From the NCBI GenBank assembly GCA_030835385.1, contig JAURPI010000036.1, positions 1 to 48,138 of the forward strand: DNA of 48,138 nt, in the 5' to 3' direction. Position 1 is the stretch's first letter; every line of letters begins with the position of its first letter. Under the pieces are notes generated by a model. It saw nothing but the letters and a program-made list of their open reading frames with translations. It was not told the DNA's origin and made no database searches. Shown piece by piece: positions 17,697 through 28,527 of this stretch. Made by a program: the position numbers and the translations under genes. The DNA comes from Alphaproteobacteria bacterium (GTDB lineage Bacteria > Pseudomonadota > Alphaproteobacteria > Rhodospirillales > Rhodospirillaceae).

Positions 17697-18533
17697 CTAC
17701 GCGGTCTTGGATTCAGGTTGAAATAGAGTTGGCTGGGGACCAAGGCGATCCTCTATGGACACACTCTGATCGCCACCATTGTCGGCCTGATCTTCATCTG
17801 CATTAGAACCATCTGACTCAGCGACAACGGCTGCTTCTTTTGTGAACAATCGTCCGACTTGCGCGACCGGTCCATCCTCGAGTATTTCGTGGATTAGTTT
17901 TTGCTCACCGGCAACGCCATCCCCTCTCAGAAGATCAAGACCGCGCACAAAAGCATTTGCAGCAAGTTGGGATACTGCGTCTCCCTTAAGCGCTCCGGCC
18001 AACCGGTCGCCAAAATCCGTCTCTGCCGCAGCGCGGGCAATAAAGGGCCTCATAAGCGCCCACCGATCACCAGACCCATAGCGCTCCCAAGCCTGGGCTA
18101 TTCCATCAGGCTCTAAAACACCAAGACGTTCAGCGACAACAGATGCGTGGGAGGCAAGGTCGTCCAAAGTAACGGCCAATCCATCTTTGGCCGCTTGTCG
18201 TTGAGAGGCAGCCGATATTTCAAGCAAGGCGCGGCGTTGGGATTCCGCATGGTCCTGTCCGCGACGGATAGCCAGGCCAAAATCGAGCACCGCTCTCTTA
18301 AGACTGAGCAACTCTTGCCTTTGAGCCGTGACAACAAGAATGAGCCATAGGGCGACAGGCGGTCCAGCAGCCGCAGCTAGGGTTGCTGCCAATGCCCCGG
18401 GCTCTAAGGACATAAGCCCATCCCAACCGAGGCGGCTCAAGTAAGCAAAACATAACACCAGCCAACCAGTCGTGACGGCAACGGCTAGAACAAAAACACT
18501 CCAGTGCAGGATTAACTTAACATTGTTTTCCAT
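17697..18533 (-). CDS. Two-helix membrane protein of unknown function
   Basis: This 278-aa protein has two N-terminal transmembrane segments (about 8-32 and 47-69, the second being ALAATLAAAAGPPVALWLIL) and a long cytoplasmic, mostly helical, Ala-rich part (75-240) likely to form coiled coil near 75-120, then an acidic disordered tail (about 240-278). The layout (two helices plus an extended helical region) resembles anchors or MCP-like scaffolds, but no HAMP, methyl-accepting or enzyme motif is seen. The next gene (146 aa) begins 24 bp downstream. I give no function. Confidence 0.72.
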   Translation of the reverse strand: MENNVKLILHWSVFVLAVAVTTGWLVLCFAYLSRLGWDGLMSLEPGALAATLAAAAGPPVALWLILVVTAQRQELLSLKRAVLDFGLAIRRGQDHAESQRRALLEISAASQRQAAKDGLAVTLDDLASHASVVAERLGVLEPDGIAQAWERYGSGDRWALMRPFIARAAAETDFGDRLAGALKGDAVSQLAANAFVRGLDLLRGDGVAGEQKLIHEILEDGPVAQVGRLFTKEAAVVAESDGSNADEDQADNGGDQSVSIEDRLGPQPTLFQPESKTA

Positions 18534-18601
18534 ATGAGGCCTGATCTTGCGAACGACAGAAATTGCATCTGGTTAAGACATCACTATAAGGAAGATGAGT
18601 G

Positions 18602-19507
18602 ATGACGGCCATAGACCCATTGCGAACGAAGGCAGATTCCAACCCCATGAGTTTTCTTGATCGAATAAGGGCCTGCAACGCATACGACCTATCGCACTTT
18701 TTGCCGTTCAACGCGGACAACCAGACAATTGGCTGGATCAAACCGTATTTCGCTGAACATCTCGCCACAGCGGAAGAAACCTTCACCGTTACCTAAGCGT
18801 CTGTTTCTTTCTCTAGCAACATCGACACACCCGCGCGCCGAACAGCCGCTGTTGCCGAACTTGCATCAGACTGGGTTGCCAGTGGCTTGATCGCGAAACT
18901 ACGCGACGAGGTATACCCCGTTCGGGAAACATGGTCCGCGACGGATCATTTCCAACTCGACCGCGCCCTCTCTCCATTGTTTGGGGTTCGCGCATTCGGC
19001 GTTCACCTCAATGGATATGTGGAAAGGACAAATGGTCTTCACATATGGGTTGGTCGACGCAGCGCAGACCGTCGCATTGAACCCAACAAACTCGATAATA
19101 TGGTCGCGGGCGGTCAACCGGCGAACCTTGGCTTAATGGAAAAACTGATCAAAGAATGTGCCGAAGAAGCCAATCTACCGCGCCCCCTCGCCCAGTCATC
19201 CCAGCCTGTCGGCACAGTTCAATATTGCTTCGAGACCGAAACGGGGCTGAAACCCGACACGTTGTTTTGCTATGACTTGGCAGTTCCGAAAGAATTTGAA
19301 CCTCACAACCAGGACGGTGAAATCGCTGATTTCCAATTGATGCCGATCCAAGAGGCGCTAGAGCTCATTCGCCCCGGTGACGCCTTCAAATTTAATGTGT
19401 CGTTGGTAATTCTCGATTTCGCCATTCGCCACGGCATTCTCTCGCCGGATTCAGAACCTGACTATGAGGCCATTTCAGGCGGGTTACAGAGGGGTTCACC
19501 GACATAA
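18602..19507 (+). pseudogene. DUF4743/Nudix hydrolase, interrupted by an in-frame ochre codon
   Basis: The ATG at 18602 is preceded by AAGGAAG. The first 64 codons encode the DUF4743 start (FLDRIRACNAYDLSHFLPF and IGWIKPYFAEHL), then TAA (18794-18796). The same frame resumes immediately as ASVSFSSNIDTPARRTAAV and runs to 19507 through the Nudix part, GGQPANLGLMEKLIKECAEEANL. Such proteins resemble the thiamine-pyrophosphokinase-associated Nudix hydrolases and oxythiamine-diphosphate-cleaving enzymes. A single base change explains the break; nothing else looks decayed. The Nudix box has Lys in place of the usual Arg before E-x2-EE. The C-terminal piece alone could start at a GTG or ATG and be expressed as a shorter protein, so residual function cannot be excluded. 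Confidence 0.87.
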
Positions 19508-19602
19508 AAGCACCTCAGCAGATATCTGTGAGTTGACAACACGGGCCTCCTTCACAAGGATGCGCGCCGCGCGCCGGAAATTATGGCGAAGCTGGAGTAC
19601 CT

Positions 19603-20556
19603 ATGCATTTTCTAGAGTTTGAAAAGCCGATCGCCGAATTAGAAGGCAAGATCTCTGAACTGCGCCACATGAGTGATGCAGATGGGATGAATATTGCCGA
19701 AGAGGTGACGCGACTAGAAAGCAAAGTCGACAAAAACCTCAAGGCGACATACTCAAAATTAACACCGTGGCAAAAAACTCAAGTCGCACGTCATCCAGAT
19801 CGGCCACATTGCCTAGATTACATTGGCGCGTTGGTTGCAGATTTCATGCCGTTGGCGGGTGACCGCAATTACTCAGAAGATCACGCTATTATCGGCGGCG
19901 TCGGACGGTTCCGCGGGCGCTCAGTAATGGTGATTGGTCAAGAAAAAGGGCGTGATACGGAAACACGCTTAAAACACAACTTCGGCATGGCGCGACCTGA
20001 GGGCTACCGAAAAGCACGCCGCCTTATGGAATTGGCTGACAGATTTGGCATACCCGTGTTGACTTTCGTCGATACCGCTGGAGCGTACCCAGGTATTGGC
20101 GCGGAAGAACGAGGGCAAGCAGAAGCCATCGCCCGCTCTATTGAAACCAGTCTCGACTTACGCGTGCCGTTGATCAGTGTGATCATCGGAGAGGGTGGGT
20201 CCGGCGGCGCGATCGCGCTCGCCACAGGCAACATCGTCTTGATGCTGGAGCATTCCATTTACTCCGTAATTTCACCTGAAGGCTGCGCCTCAATTTTATG
20301 GCGCGACGGCGACCAGGCGAAAGCCGCCGCAGAAGCCCTTAAGCTAACTGCACAGGATCTGGATCGATTGGGCATTATTGATGCAGTCATTCAAGAGCCA
20401 ATCGGTGGGGCTCACCGCAATGCCCAAGCTGTATGTCAAAATGTCGGCGACACAATTGAGCACCACCTGAAAGACCTTCTTGACGTGGAAGGCGGGCAAC
20501 TGCGAGCCAGGCGTCGCGACAAATTTATTGCAATGGGTAGACTCTCCGACTCATAG
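19603..20556 (+). CDS. accA: Acetyl-CoA carboxylase carboxyltransferase subunit alpha
   Basis: AccA with AccD transfers carboxyl from carboxybiotin to acetyl-CoA, giving malonyl-CoA for fatty acid synthesis. The 317-aa protein opens with [20 protein letters not shown], followed by [17 protein letters not shown], the crotonase-fold core with [23 protein letters not shown] and the oxyanion glycine stretch [13 protein letters not shown], then [15 protein letters not shown]. It is full length. It stands alone between two pseudogenes, and accD is not in the window. Confidence 0.97.
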   Translation: MHFLEFEKPIAELEGKISELRHMSDADGMNIAEEVTRLESKVDKNLKATYSKLTPWQKTQVARHPDRPHCLDYIGALVADFMPLAGDRNYSEDHAIIGGVGRFRGRSVMVIGQEKGRDTETRLKHNFGMARPEGYRKARRLMELADRFGIPVLTFVDTAGAYPGIGAEERGQAEAIARSIETSLDLRVPLISVIIGEGGSGGAIALATGNIVLMLEHSIYSVISPEGCASILWRDGDQAKAAAEALKLTAQDLDRLGIIDAVIQEPIGGAHRNAQAVCQNVGDTIEHHLKDLLDVEGGQLRARRRDKFIAMGRLSDS

Positions 20557-20585
20557 ACGGCTTGCTTTCAAAGCAGAAAACAATT

Positions 20586-22296
20586 CTAGGCACCCTGTTT
20601 CGCACACCAATCTTGCCACAAGGTTCGATAGGCTTCTTCAACCGTTCGCGCAAATTTGGACGCGTCGCCAAGAGCCGAACGCTGCATCTCTGCCCGTATA
20701 TTTTTTCGAAGATCTATTAAACGCTCCTGCTTACTTTCCAATTCACAGGCAATGCGAACGTAGTCTTCATCTGTCTCTGCAATACACTATGGATGACCAA
20801 TCTGCGTGAGTAAACTTGCGCCAACTCGACCAGCTGGTCGGTCACCATAAAGTGTGACCACAGGCAAACCCATCCACAGGGCTTCACATGTTGTGGTCGT
20901 GCCGTTGTAGGGCGTCGCATCAAGAATGATATCTACGCCTGCAAAGTCTGCGAAGTGATCATCTTCTTGAGATCGCCAGCCCCGCAGCTAAACTCTTGCC
21001 GTATCTATTCCTGCGCGCGAACAACGAGCCTCAAACTCTTGTCGCACCTAAAAATCGATAAAGGACTTAGCTTTAATTTTAAGTTGGCTATTTGCACCTC
21101 GCGAAGAATAGATACCCACAGGCGCAGAGCCGTGTCCGATATTTTGGCTAGATTGTGAAACGCTCCAAAAGTTACCCGACCGCTCGTCGAGCAAGGTGGG
21201 CCTGAATCGATACTCGAACTTTTCAGAGGTCGATACGCTAGAAACCCGGCCGGCAATGGAACCAGTGTTTCCGAAAAGTATGGCGCCATGTCCCGAGGCG
21301 TGGCGACAGAGTCGGTAAAGCGGACATCCATCGCCTCCAGCCCAGTCGTATGTGGTTAGCCTGGCCAAGAAATCTGGATCGGTGCTGGTCGTAATGCGAA
21401 TGAAGAGAGTCTCGTGCGTGAGGTGCGCCCCCCGCAATCAATCAAAATATCAATGAATCGCTTACGAACTTCTTCACAGAATTGTTCATCTGACGCATTC
21501 GCGACGTCGATCCAATCGTCCTCACATGATTTGAACTGTTCCGTGTATAAGTCGGGGGCCGCGACGCCGCTAAAGGCAGATACATGAACTTCGTTTCTGT
21601 CATGACGCTCCATCAAGGGGAGAAGAAAATGCCCGCAGAAATGATATCTGAAATCCGAAGAAACATACCCAACCCTCAACTTTCGTTTGCTCTCCAATGT
21701 GTTGGCAAACGAAACCAAGGGTGTGCCGCCAGTCCCAGGCCAAGACCTATGTGCCCGCGACAGGTCTTAAGAGGCATTCCCGCCAATGAAATTCATTGTG
21801 TAAAGCCGACTGCTTGCGATCGACCTGGACCCTGGAGAAAGCGCTGACGCTGTGTCCAAATTCATCAAGGCATCATCGAGCCGTCCTAAAGCGCGATTCA
21901 CATTCCCCAGATTGCAAAGCGCATCAGCCATGCCTGGGCTCAACGCAATCGCTTTTTTATGAGCTTCAAGGGCGGCGTAAAGCTGACCCGTATCTGCTAA
22001 TGCAAGCCCCCAATTGTCGAACAACTCGGCAGGCGCATCTCTGAGCTTACTTCTAATCTCAAAATATCGTTAGGCTGCCTCAGTCTGACCAGCATGGTTC
22101 AAGGCATTCCCTAGGTTGGACCAAAAAAAGTGGCAACCTTTGAATCTAGTTCTGTGGCTTTCCTAAAATGTGCGATGGCGTCTTCCATGCGCCCCGCTTG
22201 CGCAAAAGCCACACCATCATCGTTAAACTTAGCTGCAAGCTCTTTACGCCGTGCTTTTCGACCGGTGAAGCGTTTAAACGTTTCGCGCAGCGACAT
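20586..22296 (-). pseudogene. TPR / SPINDLY-type O-GlcNAc transferase-like gene, heavily broken
   Basis: Pieces of one gene follow one another on the minus strand. N-terminal TPR units appear (FNDDGVAFAQAGRMEDAIAHF; LFDNWGLALADTGQLYAALEA; NLGNVNRALGRLDDAL), then the glycosyltransferase-41 domain ([60 protein letters not shown]). In-frame stops lie at 22070-22072, 21767-21769, 21356-21358, 21048-21050, 20988-20990 and 20787-20789. Frameshifts occur in a run of seven A (22123-22129) and near 21090. About 570 codons are still recognisable in order, so this was a full gene. An intact TPR-glycosyltransferase-like protein of a different type lies at 33848-35668. Confidence 0.88.
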
Positions 22297-22354
22297 CGTA
22301 AACCCGCACCTTTGAACTGGATTGGCACGCTATGCTAAAGCGAATGCCTACCGA

Positions 22355-23545
22355 CTATCCGAGCACTTTGACGCCCGGCAGAGCCTTGCCCTCTAACCAT
22401 TCCAGGAAAGCGCCGCCAGCCGTTGAAACATAAGTAAACCGCTCTGTCGCCCCCGCACCATTGAGCGCAGCAACTGTGTCGCCTCCGCCCGCAACGGAAA
22501 CCAGCTTACCTGCCGCCGTCAGATCAGCAGCGGCAGCGGCAACGCGATTGGTTCCAACATCGAACGGCTTAATTTCGAACGCACCAAGCGGTCCGTTCCA
22601 AACCACGGTCTTACATTTTTTTAAGCGGCCCTCGAGATCAGCAATACTGTCTGGACCAACATCAAGAATCATCTTTGTGTGAGGCACTGCATCGATTGCG
22701 CATGTTTGCGAATCAGCGCCATCATCCAGACCTGACGCTACGACAGCATCAACAGGCAAGACGATCTCACACCCTGCGTTTTCCGCCTTCGCTAGAATCT
22801 CGCGCGCCGTATCGGCTAGGTCCGGCTCATGCAGCGAGGCACCGACTTCTATGCCTTGGGCATGAAGAAATGTGTTGGCCATACCGCCGCCGATAATCAG
22901 CATGTCGACTTTATCGACCAAGTGACCAAGAACATCCAACTTTGAAGAAACCTTCGCACCTCCAACCACAGCCGCAACAGGACGGGCTGGATTATCGAGC
23001 GCGGCAGTAAGCGCATCTAACTCAGCCTGCATCTGTCGACCGGCTGCGTTGGGAAGAAGATGTGCCAATTGTTCAGTAGACGCATGGGCTCGGTGCGCTG
23101 CTGAAAATGCATCATGCACAAAGAGATCACCTAAGTCGGCCAAGGCACTCGCAAAATCAGGCGTATTAGCTTCTTCGCCAGCGTGAAAGCGAAGGTTCTC
23201 GAGAACAGCGATATCACCAGACGCGAGTCTGTTAACAACACCCTCAGCAACTGGTCCTACACAATCCTCCGCGAAGGCGATGTCACGATCCATGACATGA
23301 CCAAGCGCGTCGGCCACAGATTTAAGTGACATATCATCCCGGCGTTCGCCCCTGGGTCGACCAAAATGCGACATGACGACAACACGTGCGCCCTTGTCGG
23401 CGAGCTCTCGCAATGTAGGAGCCAATCGCTCAAGCCGGGTAGCGTCCGACACCTGCCCCTGCGCCATTGGGACATTTAGGTCCCCACGAACCAGCACGCG
23501 CTGGCCATCGACCTTTAGATCATCGAGCGTCCGGTACGCTGGCAC
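22355..23545 (-). CDS. pgk: Phosphoglycerate kinase
   Basis: PGK transfers phosphate between 1,3-bisphosphoglycerate and ADP in glycolysis and gluconeogenesis. The 396-aa monomer shows [11 protein letters not shown] (about 17-27) with the substrate Asp/Asn, [10 protein letters not shown] (59-68), the [11 protein letters not shown] region (about 194-204), GGGMANTFL and the C-terminal nucleotide loop [12 protein letters not shown]. Length is normal. It is the second gene after gap on the minus strand, with a 9-bp gap, the common gap-pgk order. The broken glycosyltransferase gene follows 58 bp later, without a visible terminator. Confidence 0.97.
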   Translation of the reverse strand: MPAYRTLDDLKVDGQRVLVRGDLNVPMAQGQVSDATRLERLAPTLRELADKGARVVVMSHFGRPRGERRDDMSLKSVADALGHVMDRDIAFAEDCVGPVAEGVVNRLASGDIAVLENLRFHAGEEANTPDFASALADLGDLFVHDAFSAAHRAHASTEQLAHLLPNAAGRQMQAELDALTAALDNPARPVAAVVGGAKVSSKLDVLGHLVDKVDMLIIGGGMANTFLHAQGIEVGASLHEPDLADTAREILAKAENAGCEIVLPVDAVVASGLDDGADSQTCAIDAVPHTKMILDVGPDSIADLEGRLKKCKTVVWNGPLGAFEIKPFDVGTNRVAAAAADLTAAGKLVSVAGGGDTVAALNGAGATERFTYVSTAGGAFLEWLEGKALPGVKVLG

Positions 23546-23554
23546 GTCCGAGAC

Positions 23555-24562
23555 CTATAATTTCTTGCCCATTGCCGCAAGCGTATCGAGCATGCGGTTA
23601 GAAAAGCCCCATTCATTGTCGTACCAAGACAATACCCTAAGGAAATTATTCTCTAGGACTTTTGTTTGTGTGGCATCAAATGTTGAGCTGGCGGGGTTGT
23701 GATTGAAATCGATTGAAACCAAGGGCAGCTCGTTCACAGCAAGAACGCCTTTGAGATCACCGTCAGCCGCTTTTTGCATAGCTTCATTGACGTCACTCTC
23801 AGTTACGTCTTTTCCCAATACGCACTTGAGATCAATCATGGATACGTTTGGCGTCGGCACCCGAATGGCCGATCCGTCAAGCTTACCTTTGAGTTCGGGC
23901 AATACTTCGCCAACTGCGCGCGCCGCGCCTGTGGATGTGGGGATCATACTGACTGAGGCGGCACGTGCGCGGCGCAAATCAGAATGCAGCGTATCAACGG
24001 TTCTTTGATCGCCCGTAAACGCGTGAACGGTTGTCATGTAACCATGATTAAGACCGAACGACCGATTCAGCACGTGAGCAACCGGTGCAAGGCAATTGGT
24101 GGTGCATGATGCATTGGATACGACGAGATGATCTGAGGTCAGCTTTTGATGATTCACGCCATACACGACGGTAAGGTCAGCACCCTTCGACGGCGCAGAC
24201 ACAAGCACTCTTTTCGCCCCAGAATCAAGATGAACTGCAGCTTTATCGCGATCAGAAAAGATACCTGTGCATTCGGCGACAATATCGACACCGAGATCAC
24301 CCCAGGGCAAGCCAGATGGATCTCTTTCCGCCAACACCTTTATAGAACGGCCACCGACTGTCATTGAGTCGCCGCTGACCGAGACATTTATATTTAGTGA
24401 GCCATGAACGGAGTCGTAGCGGAGCATGTGGGCGTTATCTTCCGCCGACCCCAAATCATTGATAGCGACGACTTCGATATCATCCCGTCCTGATTCAGCC
24501 AGCGCCCGAAAAACCATACGGCCAATGCGGCCAAATCCATTCATCGCGACCCGTACAGTCAT
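23555..24562 (-). CDS. gap: Glyceraldehyde-3-phosphate dehydrogenase
   Basis: GAPDH oxidises glyceraldehyde-3-phosphate to 1,3-bisphosphoglycerate. The 335-aa protein has the cofactor motif GFGRIGR (9-15), D36 after AIN, consistent with NAD preference, the catalytic C153 in SNASCTTNC and H180 in [10 protein letters not shown]. The C-terminal [12 protein letters not shown] is intact. AAGGAC precedes the ATG at a suitable distance. It leads the gap-pgk unit and is divergent from the ABC transporter genes. Confidence 0.97.
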   Translation of the reverse strand: MTVRVAMNGFGRIGRMVFRALAESGRDDIEVVAINDLGSAEDNAHMLRYDSVHGSLNINVSVSGDSMTVGGRSIKVLAERDPSGLPWGDLGVDIVAECTGIFSDRDKAAVHLDSGAKRVLVSAPSKGADLTVVYGVNHQKLTSDHLVVSNASCTTNCLAPVAHVLNRSFGLNHGYMTTVHAFTGDQRTVDTLHSDLRRARAASVSMIPTSTGAARAVGEVLPELKGKLDGSAIRVPTPNVSMIDLKCVLGKDVTESDVNEAMQKAADGDLKGVLAVNELPLVSIDFNHNPASSTFDATQTKVLENNFLRVLSWYDNEWGFSNRMLDTLAAMGKKL

Positions 24563-24841
24563 TTTCTCGTCCTTTTCTCAATGTAAAACCGATTCGGCGT
24601 AATCGCGCCGGGCGGCAATCTGGGGTGAACCGGAAATACACCACCGGCCAAGGAATTCCAAGGGATCACAAGGCAAAGACCACTGTTCGCTTTCGCTTGC
24701 GTTCCCCGCCACGCTATTTATGGTCAGTCATCGATCACCAAATGGGTTTTCGATAAGGGAATCAGGAAGGTGTCGTATAGGGGAGACCTTCAATAAGAGC
24801 CCAAAAATAATAATAAAAATAGCAAAGAATGCAGGAGAGGC
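24563..24841. promoter_or_regulatory. Divergent promoter region between gap and the ABC transporter operon
   Basis: This 279-bp spacer must hold promoters for the leftward gap-pgk and the rightward transporter operon. The right end is AT-rich (AAAAATAATAATAAAAATAG at about 24802-24821) and ends in CAGGAGAGGC before the permease ATG, a strong ribosome site. No confident operator or coding sequence was seen. Confidence 0.45.
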
Positions 24842-25891
24842 ATGAGTTCAACAGCTGAAACCGCCCCCTCGGAGAATCAACCGGGTGGGACACTAGAATC
24901 TTTGATGGGACCAATGGTTCCCGTCATGCACCAGTTAACCCGACTGGTCGTCCTGTTGTTCATGGTGACGACCCTCCTCTTCTTCATGCTGAGGCTCGCA
25001 GGCGACCCCGCCCTTGTTCTGGCTGGCAATGACGCGACCCCCGAGCAACTTGAGGCGATTCGAGCTCAATATGGGCTCGATAAACCCTTGTTCATTCAGT
25101 ATCTGAATTACATGGGTAATCTGCTCCAAGGTGACTTTGGAAAGTCGCTCGCGAGCGGTGAGCCAGCGATGGGCAAAGTACTCACCATGCTGCCCGCAAC
25201 TTTGTTGATTGCTGGCCTGGCCATGGCCTTCTCCATCATTGTTGCGATTCCGCTTGGCGCATGGCTTGGCTTTAAACCCGAGCGTGCTGATCGAAGAGGT
25301 GTCTCAGGCATCATCTTTGTATTCCAAGGCGTGCCGGGCTTCGTAACGGCCCTCATATTTATTCAAATTTTTGCGGTGAACTTAAGGTGGCTCCCGTCTC
25401 TCGGGATGGAGTGGGGCACCATCATGGAGTGGGCCATCACTGAAAGCTTATCCATCCCCATACCTGTTCCGTCAAAAACCTGGATTCTACCAGCCGCCAG
25501 CCTGGCTTGGTTCCTTATGCCCAGCTTGACCCGAGTGGTCGCCGCAAACACAGCGGAGGCGATGCGTGAGGACTACATACGCACGGCCCGTGCCGGCGGT
25601 GCACCGGCATCGGCTCTTCTTTGGCGTCACGCCCTCCCAAACGCGTTACTCGGCGCAGCCGCTTTGATTGGCACTCAGTTCGCCTTTTTGATGGGGGGCG
25701 CGGTGATCACCGAAACAATCTTTGCCTGGCCGGGCATTGGCTGGTTGCTCATTGAATCCACCCAGACACTCGATTTTCCGGTCGTTCAATCTCTCGCCTT
25801 ATGCATTGCCACACTCGTGTTTACGGTGAATGCCCTGACCGATCTGAGCTTCCAGTTCCTCGATCCGCGATTACGCACGAAGGGGAATTAG
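24842..25891 (+). CDS. ABC transporter permease, DppB/OppB type
   Basis: This 349-aa inner-membrane protein is one half of the translocation channel of a peptide/nickel-type (PepT family) importer. It has the DppB pattern: an N-terminal helix (about 33-55), then the periplasmic loop GNDATPEQLEAIRAQYGLDKP, and the cytoplasmic ATPase-contact loop EDYIRTARAGGAPASALLWRHALPNA (about 245-270). The N-terminal 30 residues before the first helix form an unusual polar extension. The second permease starts 3 bp after its stop. Substrate is unknown: peptides, glutathione and metal chelates are all handled by relatives. Confidence 0.92.
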   Translation: MSSTAETAPSENQPGGTLESLMGPMVPVMHQLTRLVVLLFMVTTLLFFMLRLAGDPALVLAGNDATPEQLEAIRAQYGLDKPLFIQYLNYMGNLLQGDFGKSLASGEPAMGKVLTMLPATLLIAGLAMAFSIIVAIPLGAWLGFKPERADRRGVSGIIFVFQGVPGFVTALIFIQIFAVNLRWLPSLGMEWGTIMEWAITESLSIPIPVPSKTWILPAASLAWFLMPSLTRVVAANTAEAMREDYIRTARAGGAPASALLWRHALPNALLGAAALIGTQFAFLMGGAVITETIFAWPGIGWLLIESTQTLDFPVVQSLALCIATLVFTVNALTDLSFQFLDPRLRTKGN

Positions 25892-25894
25892 CAT

Positions 25895-26800
25895 ATGTCT
25901 GATGAGGTTAAGGTTAGCCGCACAGGTGGCTTGTTAGGCACGGAAGAAGGCAAGTCGTTTAGCTGGGAAAAAGTGCGCCAGGTCGCCAATCCTGAAATCG
26001 TTATTGCCTTCACTCTGTTTACAGTTCTGATGATCCTAGCGATCTTCGGGCAATTCCTGCAAACCCACGATCCCATGCAAGGAGATCTGCTTAAGCGGTT
26101 CACCCCGCCAGGACAGGAAGGCTATTTCTTTGGCAGCGACCACCTCGGCCGCGACTTGTGGTCGCGCATGGTTGACGGGCTGCAATGGTCGATGGCCTGC
26201 GCACTGACGGCCAACGTCATCAACCTTATTATCGGCTCGACACTCGGGTTGCTTGCCGCCGAGAAACCGGGCGCCCTTCGGATCATCGTCAATCAGTTTG
26301 TGTACACGCTGCAGTCGCTACCAGGGTTGATCATTCTGATCTGCGTTGTCGTTGTCGTTGGCCAGGGGTTCTGGACCCTTGTTCTAACCCTCGGATTTTT
26401 GTCATGGGTGGTTTATATGCGCGTGATCTACGCAGAGGCATCAAGCTTGTTTCAGCGCGAATATGTTCAAGCCGCCCGCCTAGCCGGCGTAAGTCGCTGG
26501 TCAATCATGTTCAGCCACGTCCTGCCCGGTGTCAGAGCCAGCCTATTTGTGATTTTTGCATTCCACTTTGCTGGTCTTCTTATCGCGGAGAGCGCTCTAT
26601 CGTTCCTCGGCCTGGGCGCACCCCTCGGCGTGCCCACATGGGGCAATATGCTTGCCGAAAGTCGCCAGTACATGATTAGGGCGCCCTGGATGTTGATTGT
26701 TCCCGCCGGAGCCATCGTCACCGCTGTTGTGACAATGAACTTGGTCGGCGATGGCATTGCCAGCTTGTCCCGCAAGAAAGGCCGAAGCATTGACGTTTAA
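25895..26800 (+). CDS. ABC transporter permease, DppC/OppC type
   Basis: The 301-aa partner permease has the DppC layout: a cytoplasmic N-terminal segment, a first helix (about 27-53), the FGSDHLGRDLWSRMVDG segment typical of this group (about 75-91), and the ATPase-contact loop REYVQAARLAGVSRWSIMFSHVLPG (about 188-212), then ESALSFLGLGA and the final LVGDGIASL. It is spaced 3 bp after the first permease and 38 bp before the ATPase, so all three genes form one operon. Its family partner, a periplasmic binding protein, is missing from the cluster. Confidence 0.93.
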   Translation: MSDEVKVSRTGGLLGTEEGKSFSWEKVRQVANPEIVIAFTLFTVLMILAIFGQFLQTHDPMQGDLLKRFTPPGQEGYFFGSDHLGRDLWSRMVDGLQWSMACALTANVINLIIGSTLGLLAAEKPGALRIIVNQFVYTLQSLPGLIILICVVVVVGQGFWTLVLTLGFLSWVVYMRVIYAEASSLFQREYVQAARLAGVSRWSIMFSHVLPGVRASLFVIFAFHFAGLLIAESALSFLGLGAPLGVPTWGNMLAESRQYMIRAPWMLIVPAGAIVTAVVTMNLVGDGIASLSRKKGRSIDV

Positions 26801-26838
26801 CACCTCGGCTCAATTTACCTTATTAGACCGGAGTTTTT

Positions 26839-28527
26839 ATGGTTAAGCCTGTTGTGCGCATTGATGATCTGCGCCTTGAATTTCTCAGCCAAGCTGGCGC
26901 ATTCGAAGCCCTTAAAGGTATCTCGTTAGAGATTGGCGAAGGCGAAATCGTCGGTGTGGTCGGTGAGTCCGGGTCCGGCAAATCGGTAACGGCCATGAAC
27001 CTTCTGCAGCTGCTGCCTCGCACAAAAATCAATGTTCCAACCGGCACAATTTCCGTGCTGGATCATGACGTGCGCGCCATGGAAGAGAAGCAACTTCAGC
27101 ACATTCGTGGCGGTGAAGTCTCAATGATTTTCCAGGAGCCGATGACCGCGCTCAACCCCGTGCTTCGCGTTAAGGATCAAATCGACGACGTCATACTTCG
27201 GCACAAAGATGTCACTCCGGAAGAAGCGGAAGAGATGTCTTTAAAACTTCTCGCCGACACCAAAATCACAGATCCGCGGCGTGTCTACGAATCCTTTCCC
27301 CACGAACTGTCGGGTGGGATGCGTCAACGCGTGATGATTGCCATGGCCTTCTCCTGCTCACCGAAACTAATCGTGGCCGACGAACCAACCACGGCTCTCG
27401 ATGTAACGGTGCAGGCACAAATTCTGTCTCTGTTGAAAGAACGGGCTCAGAAAACCGGTACGTCAGTGCTTCTTATTACTCACGATTTAGCAGTCGTTGC
27501 TCAACTCTGCGATCGAGTCTACGTGATGTACAAGGGAGAATTTGTTGAGGAAGGCACCACCAAAGATGTGATTGGCAACCCTCAGCACGTCTATACCCGA
27601 GCCTTGCTAAACTCATTGCCGGAAGGCAAGCCCCCCAAGAGCCGTTTGGCCACCGTTGCCGCTGCAATGCTTGAAGGGGGATCTGAAAACGTCATTGACG
27701 AACCCATCGAACAAGTCACGCGCGTCGCCCGCACCGGCGACACAATATTGCAAATTCAAAACGCCGTTGTCCGATATCCGAAAGAGTACAATCTCTTTGG
27801 TCGCCCAATCACATTTCACACCGCCGTTGATCACGTCACCGTAGAAATAAAAGAGGGTGAGACCCTCGCACTCGTCGGAGAATCTGGCTGCGGCAAAACG
27901 TCCCTGGCCAACGCGGTCGTTGGACTCAACACATTGGCTGACGGCGCAATTCTATATCGCGGCAAAAACATTCTCGATCATGATCCGGACACAAAACGCG
28001 AAATTCAGATCGTGTTTCAAGACCCGCAATCATCATTGGATCCCAGATGGCCGGTCTGGAAAATTATGACTGAGCCTTTAACTGTTGGTCAGTCACCATC
28101 AAAAGCGGAGTTGCGTGACAAAGCCGCAAGCCTTTGCGAAATGGTCGGCCTGGAGCCAAGCCAAATCGATCGCCTACCCCACGAGTTCTCGGGCGGTCAG
28201 CGGCAGCGCATTGCAGTTGGACGAGCGCTTTCTGTACGTCCAAAGCTCCTTGTATTGGACGAGCCAACGTCTGCGCTCGACGTATCCGTACAAGCTCAAA
28301 TTCTAAACCTGCTGCTTGATCTGCAAGACCAACACGGCTTGACCTACTTGTTCATTTCCCACGATGTCGCCGTCGTGCGGCATATCGCTGACAAGGTCGC
28401 GGTGATGTATCAAAGCAAAGTCGTGGAATCGGGCGAGTCTGAGCAAGTTCTGACGGCCCCGACTCACGACTACACCCGAACCCTGATGAATGCTGTACCA
28501 AGCCTGAAACGGGCATTCGCGGCATAA
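26839..28527 (+). CDS. Fused double ATPase of a Dpp/Opp-type ABC transporter
   Basis: This 562-aa protein joins the DppD- and DppF-like ATPases in one chain, as in GsiA or YejF. The first domain has Walker A GESGSGKS (42-49), signature LSGGMRQR (157-164) and Walker B LIVADEP (177-183). The second has GESGCGKT (347-354), FSGGQRQR (450-457) and LLVLDEP (470-476). An oligopeptide-transporter C-terminal element follows each domain (YTRALLNSLP and YTRTLMNAVPS). Both sites look active. The fused form fits the two permeases just upstream; together they make a full importer core without a binding protein. Confidence 0.95.
   Translation: MVKPVVRIDDLRLEFLSQAGAFEALKGISLEIGEGEIVGVVGESGSGKSVTAMNLLQLLPRTKINVPTGTISVLDHDVRAMEEKQLQHIRGGEVSMIFQEPMTALNPVLRVKDQIDDVILRHKDVTPEEAEEMSLKLLADTKITDPRRVYESFPHELSGGMRQRVMIAMAFSCSPKLIVADEPTTALDVTVQAQILSLLKERAQKTGTSVLLITHDLAVVAQLCDRVYVMYKGEFVEEGTTKDVIGNPQHVYTRALLNSLPEGKPPKSRLATVAAAMLEGGSENVIDEPIEQVTRVARTGDTILQIQNAVVRYPKEYNLFGRPITFHTAVDHVTVEIKEGETLALVGESGCGKTSLANAVVGLNTLADGAILYRGKNILDHDPDTKREIQIVFQDPQSSLDPRWPVWKIMTEPLTVGQSPSKAELRDKAASLCEMVGLEPSQIDRLPHEFSGGQRQRIAVGRALSVRPKLLVLDEPTSALDVSVQAQILNLLLDLQDQHGLTYLFISHDVAVVRHIADKVAVMYQSKVVESGESEQVLTAPTHDYTRTLMNAVPSLKRAFAA

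Noticed and set aside
15893-19507. Idea that in-frame TAG and TAA codons are recoded as amino acids
   Set aside because: Both codons end many intact genes in this window (for example coq7 with TAG, pgsA with TAA), so a genetic-code change is not supported.
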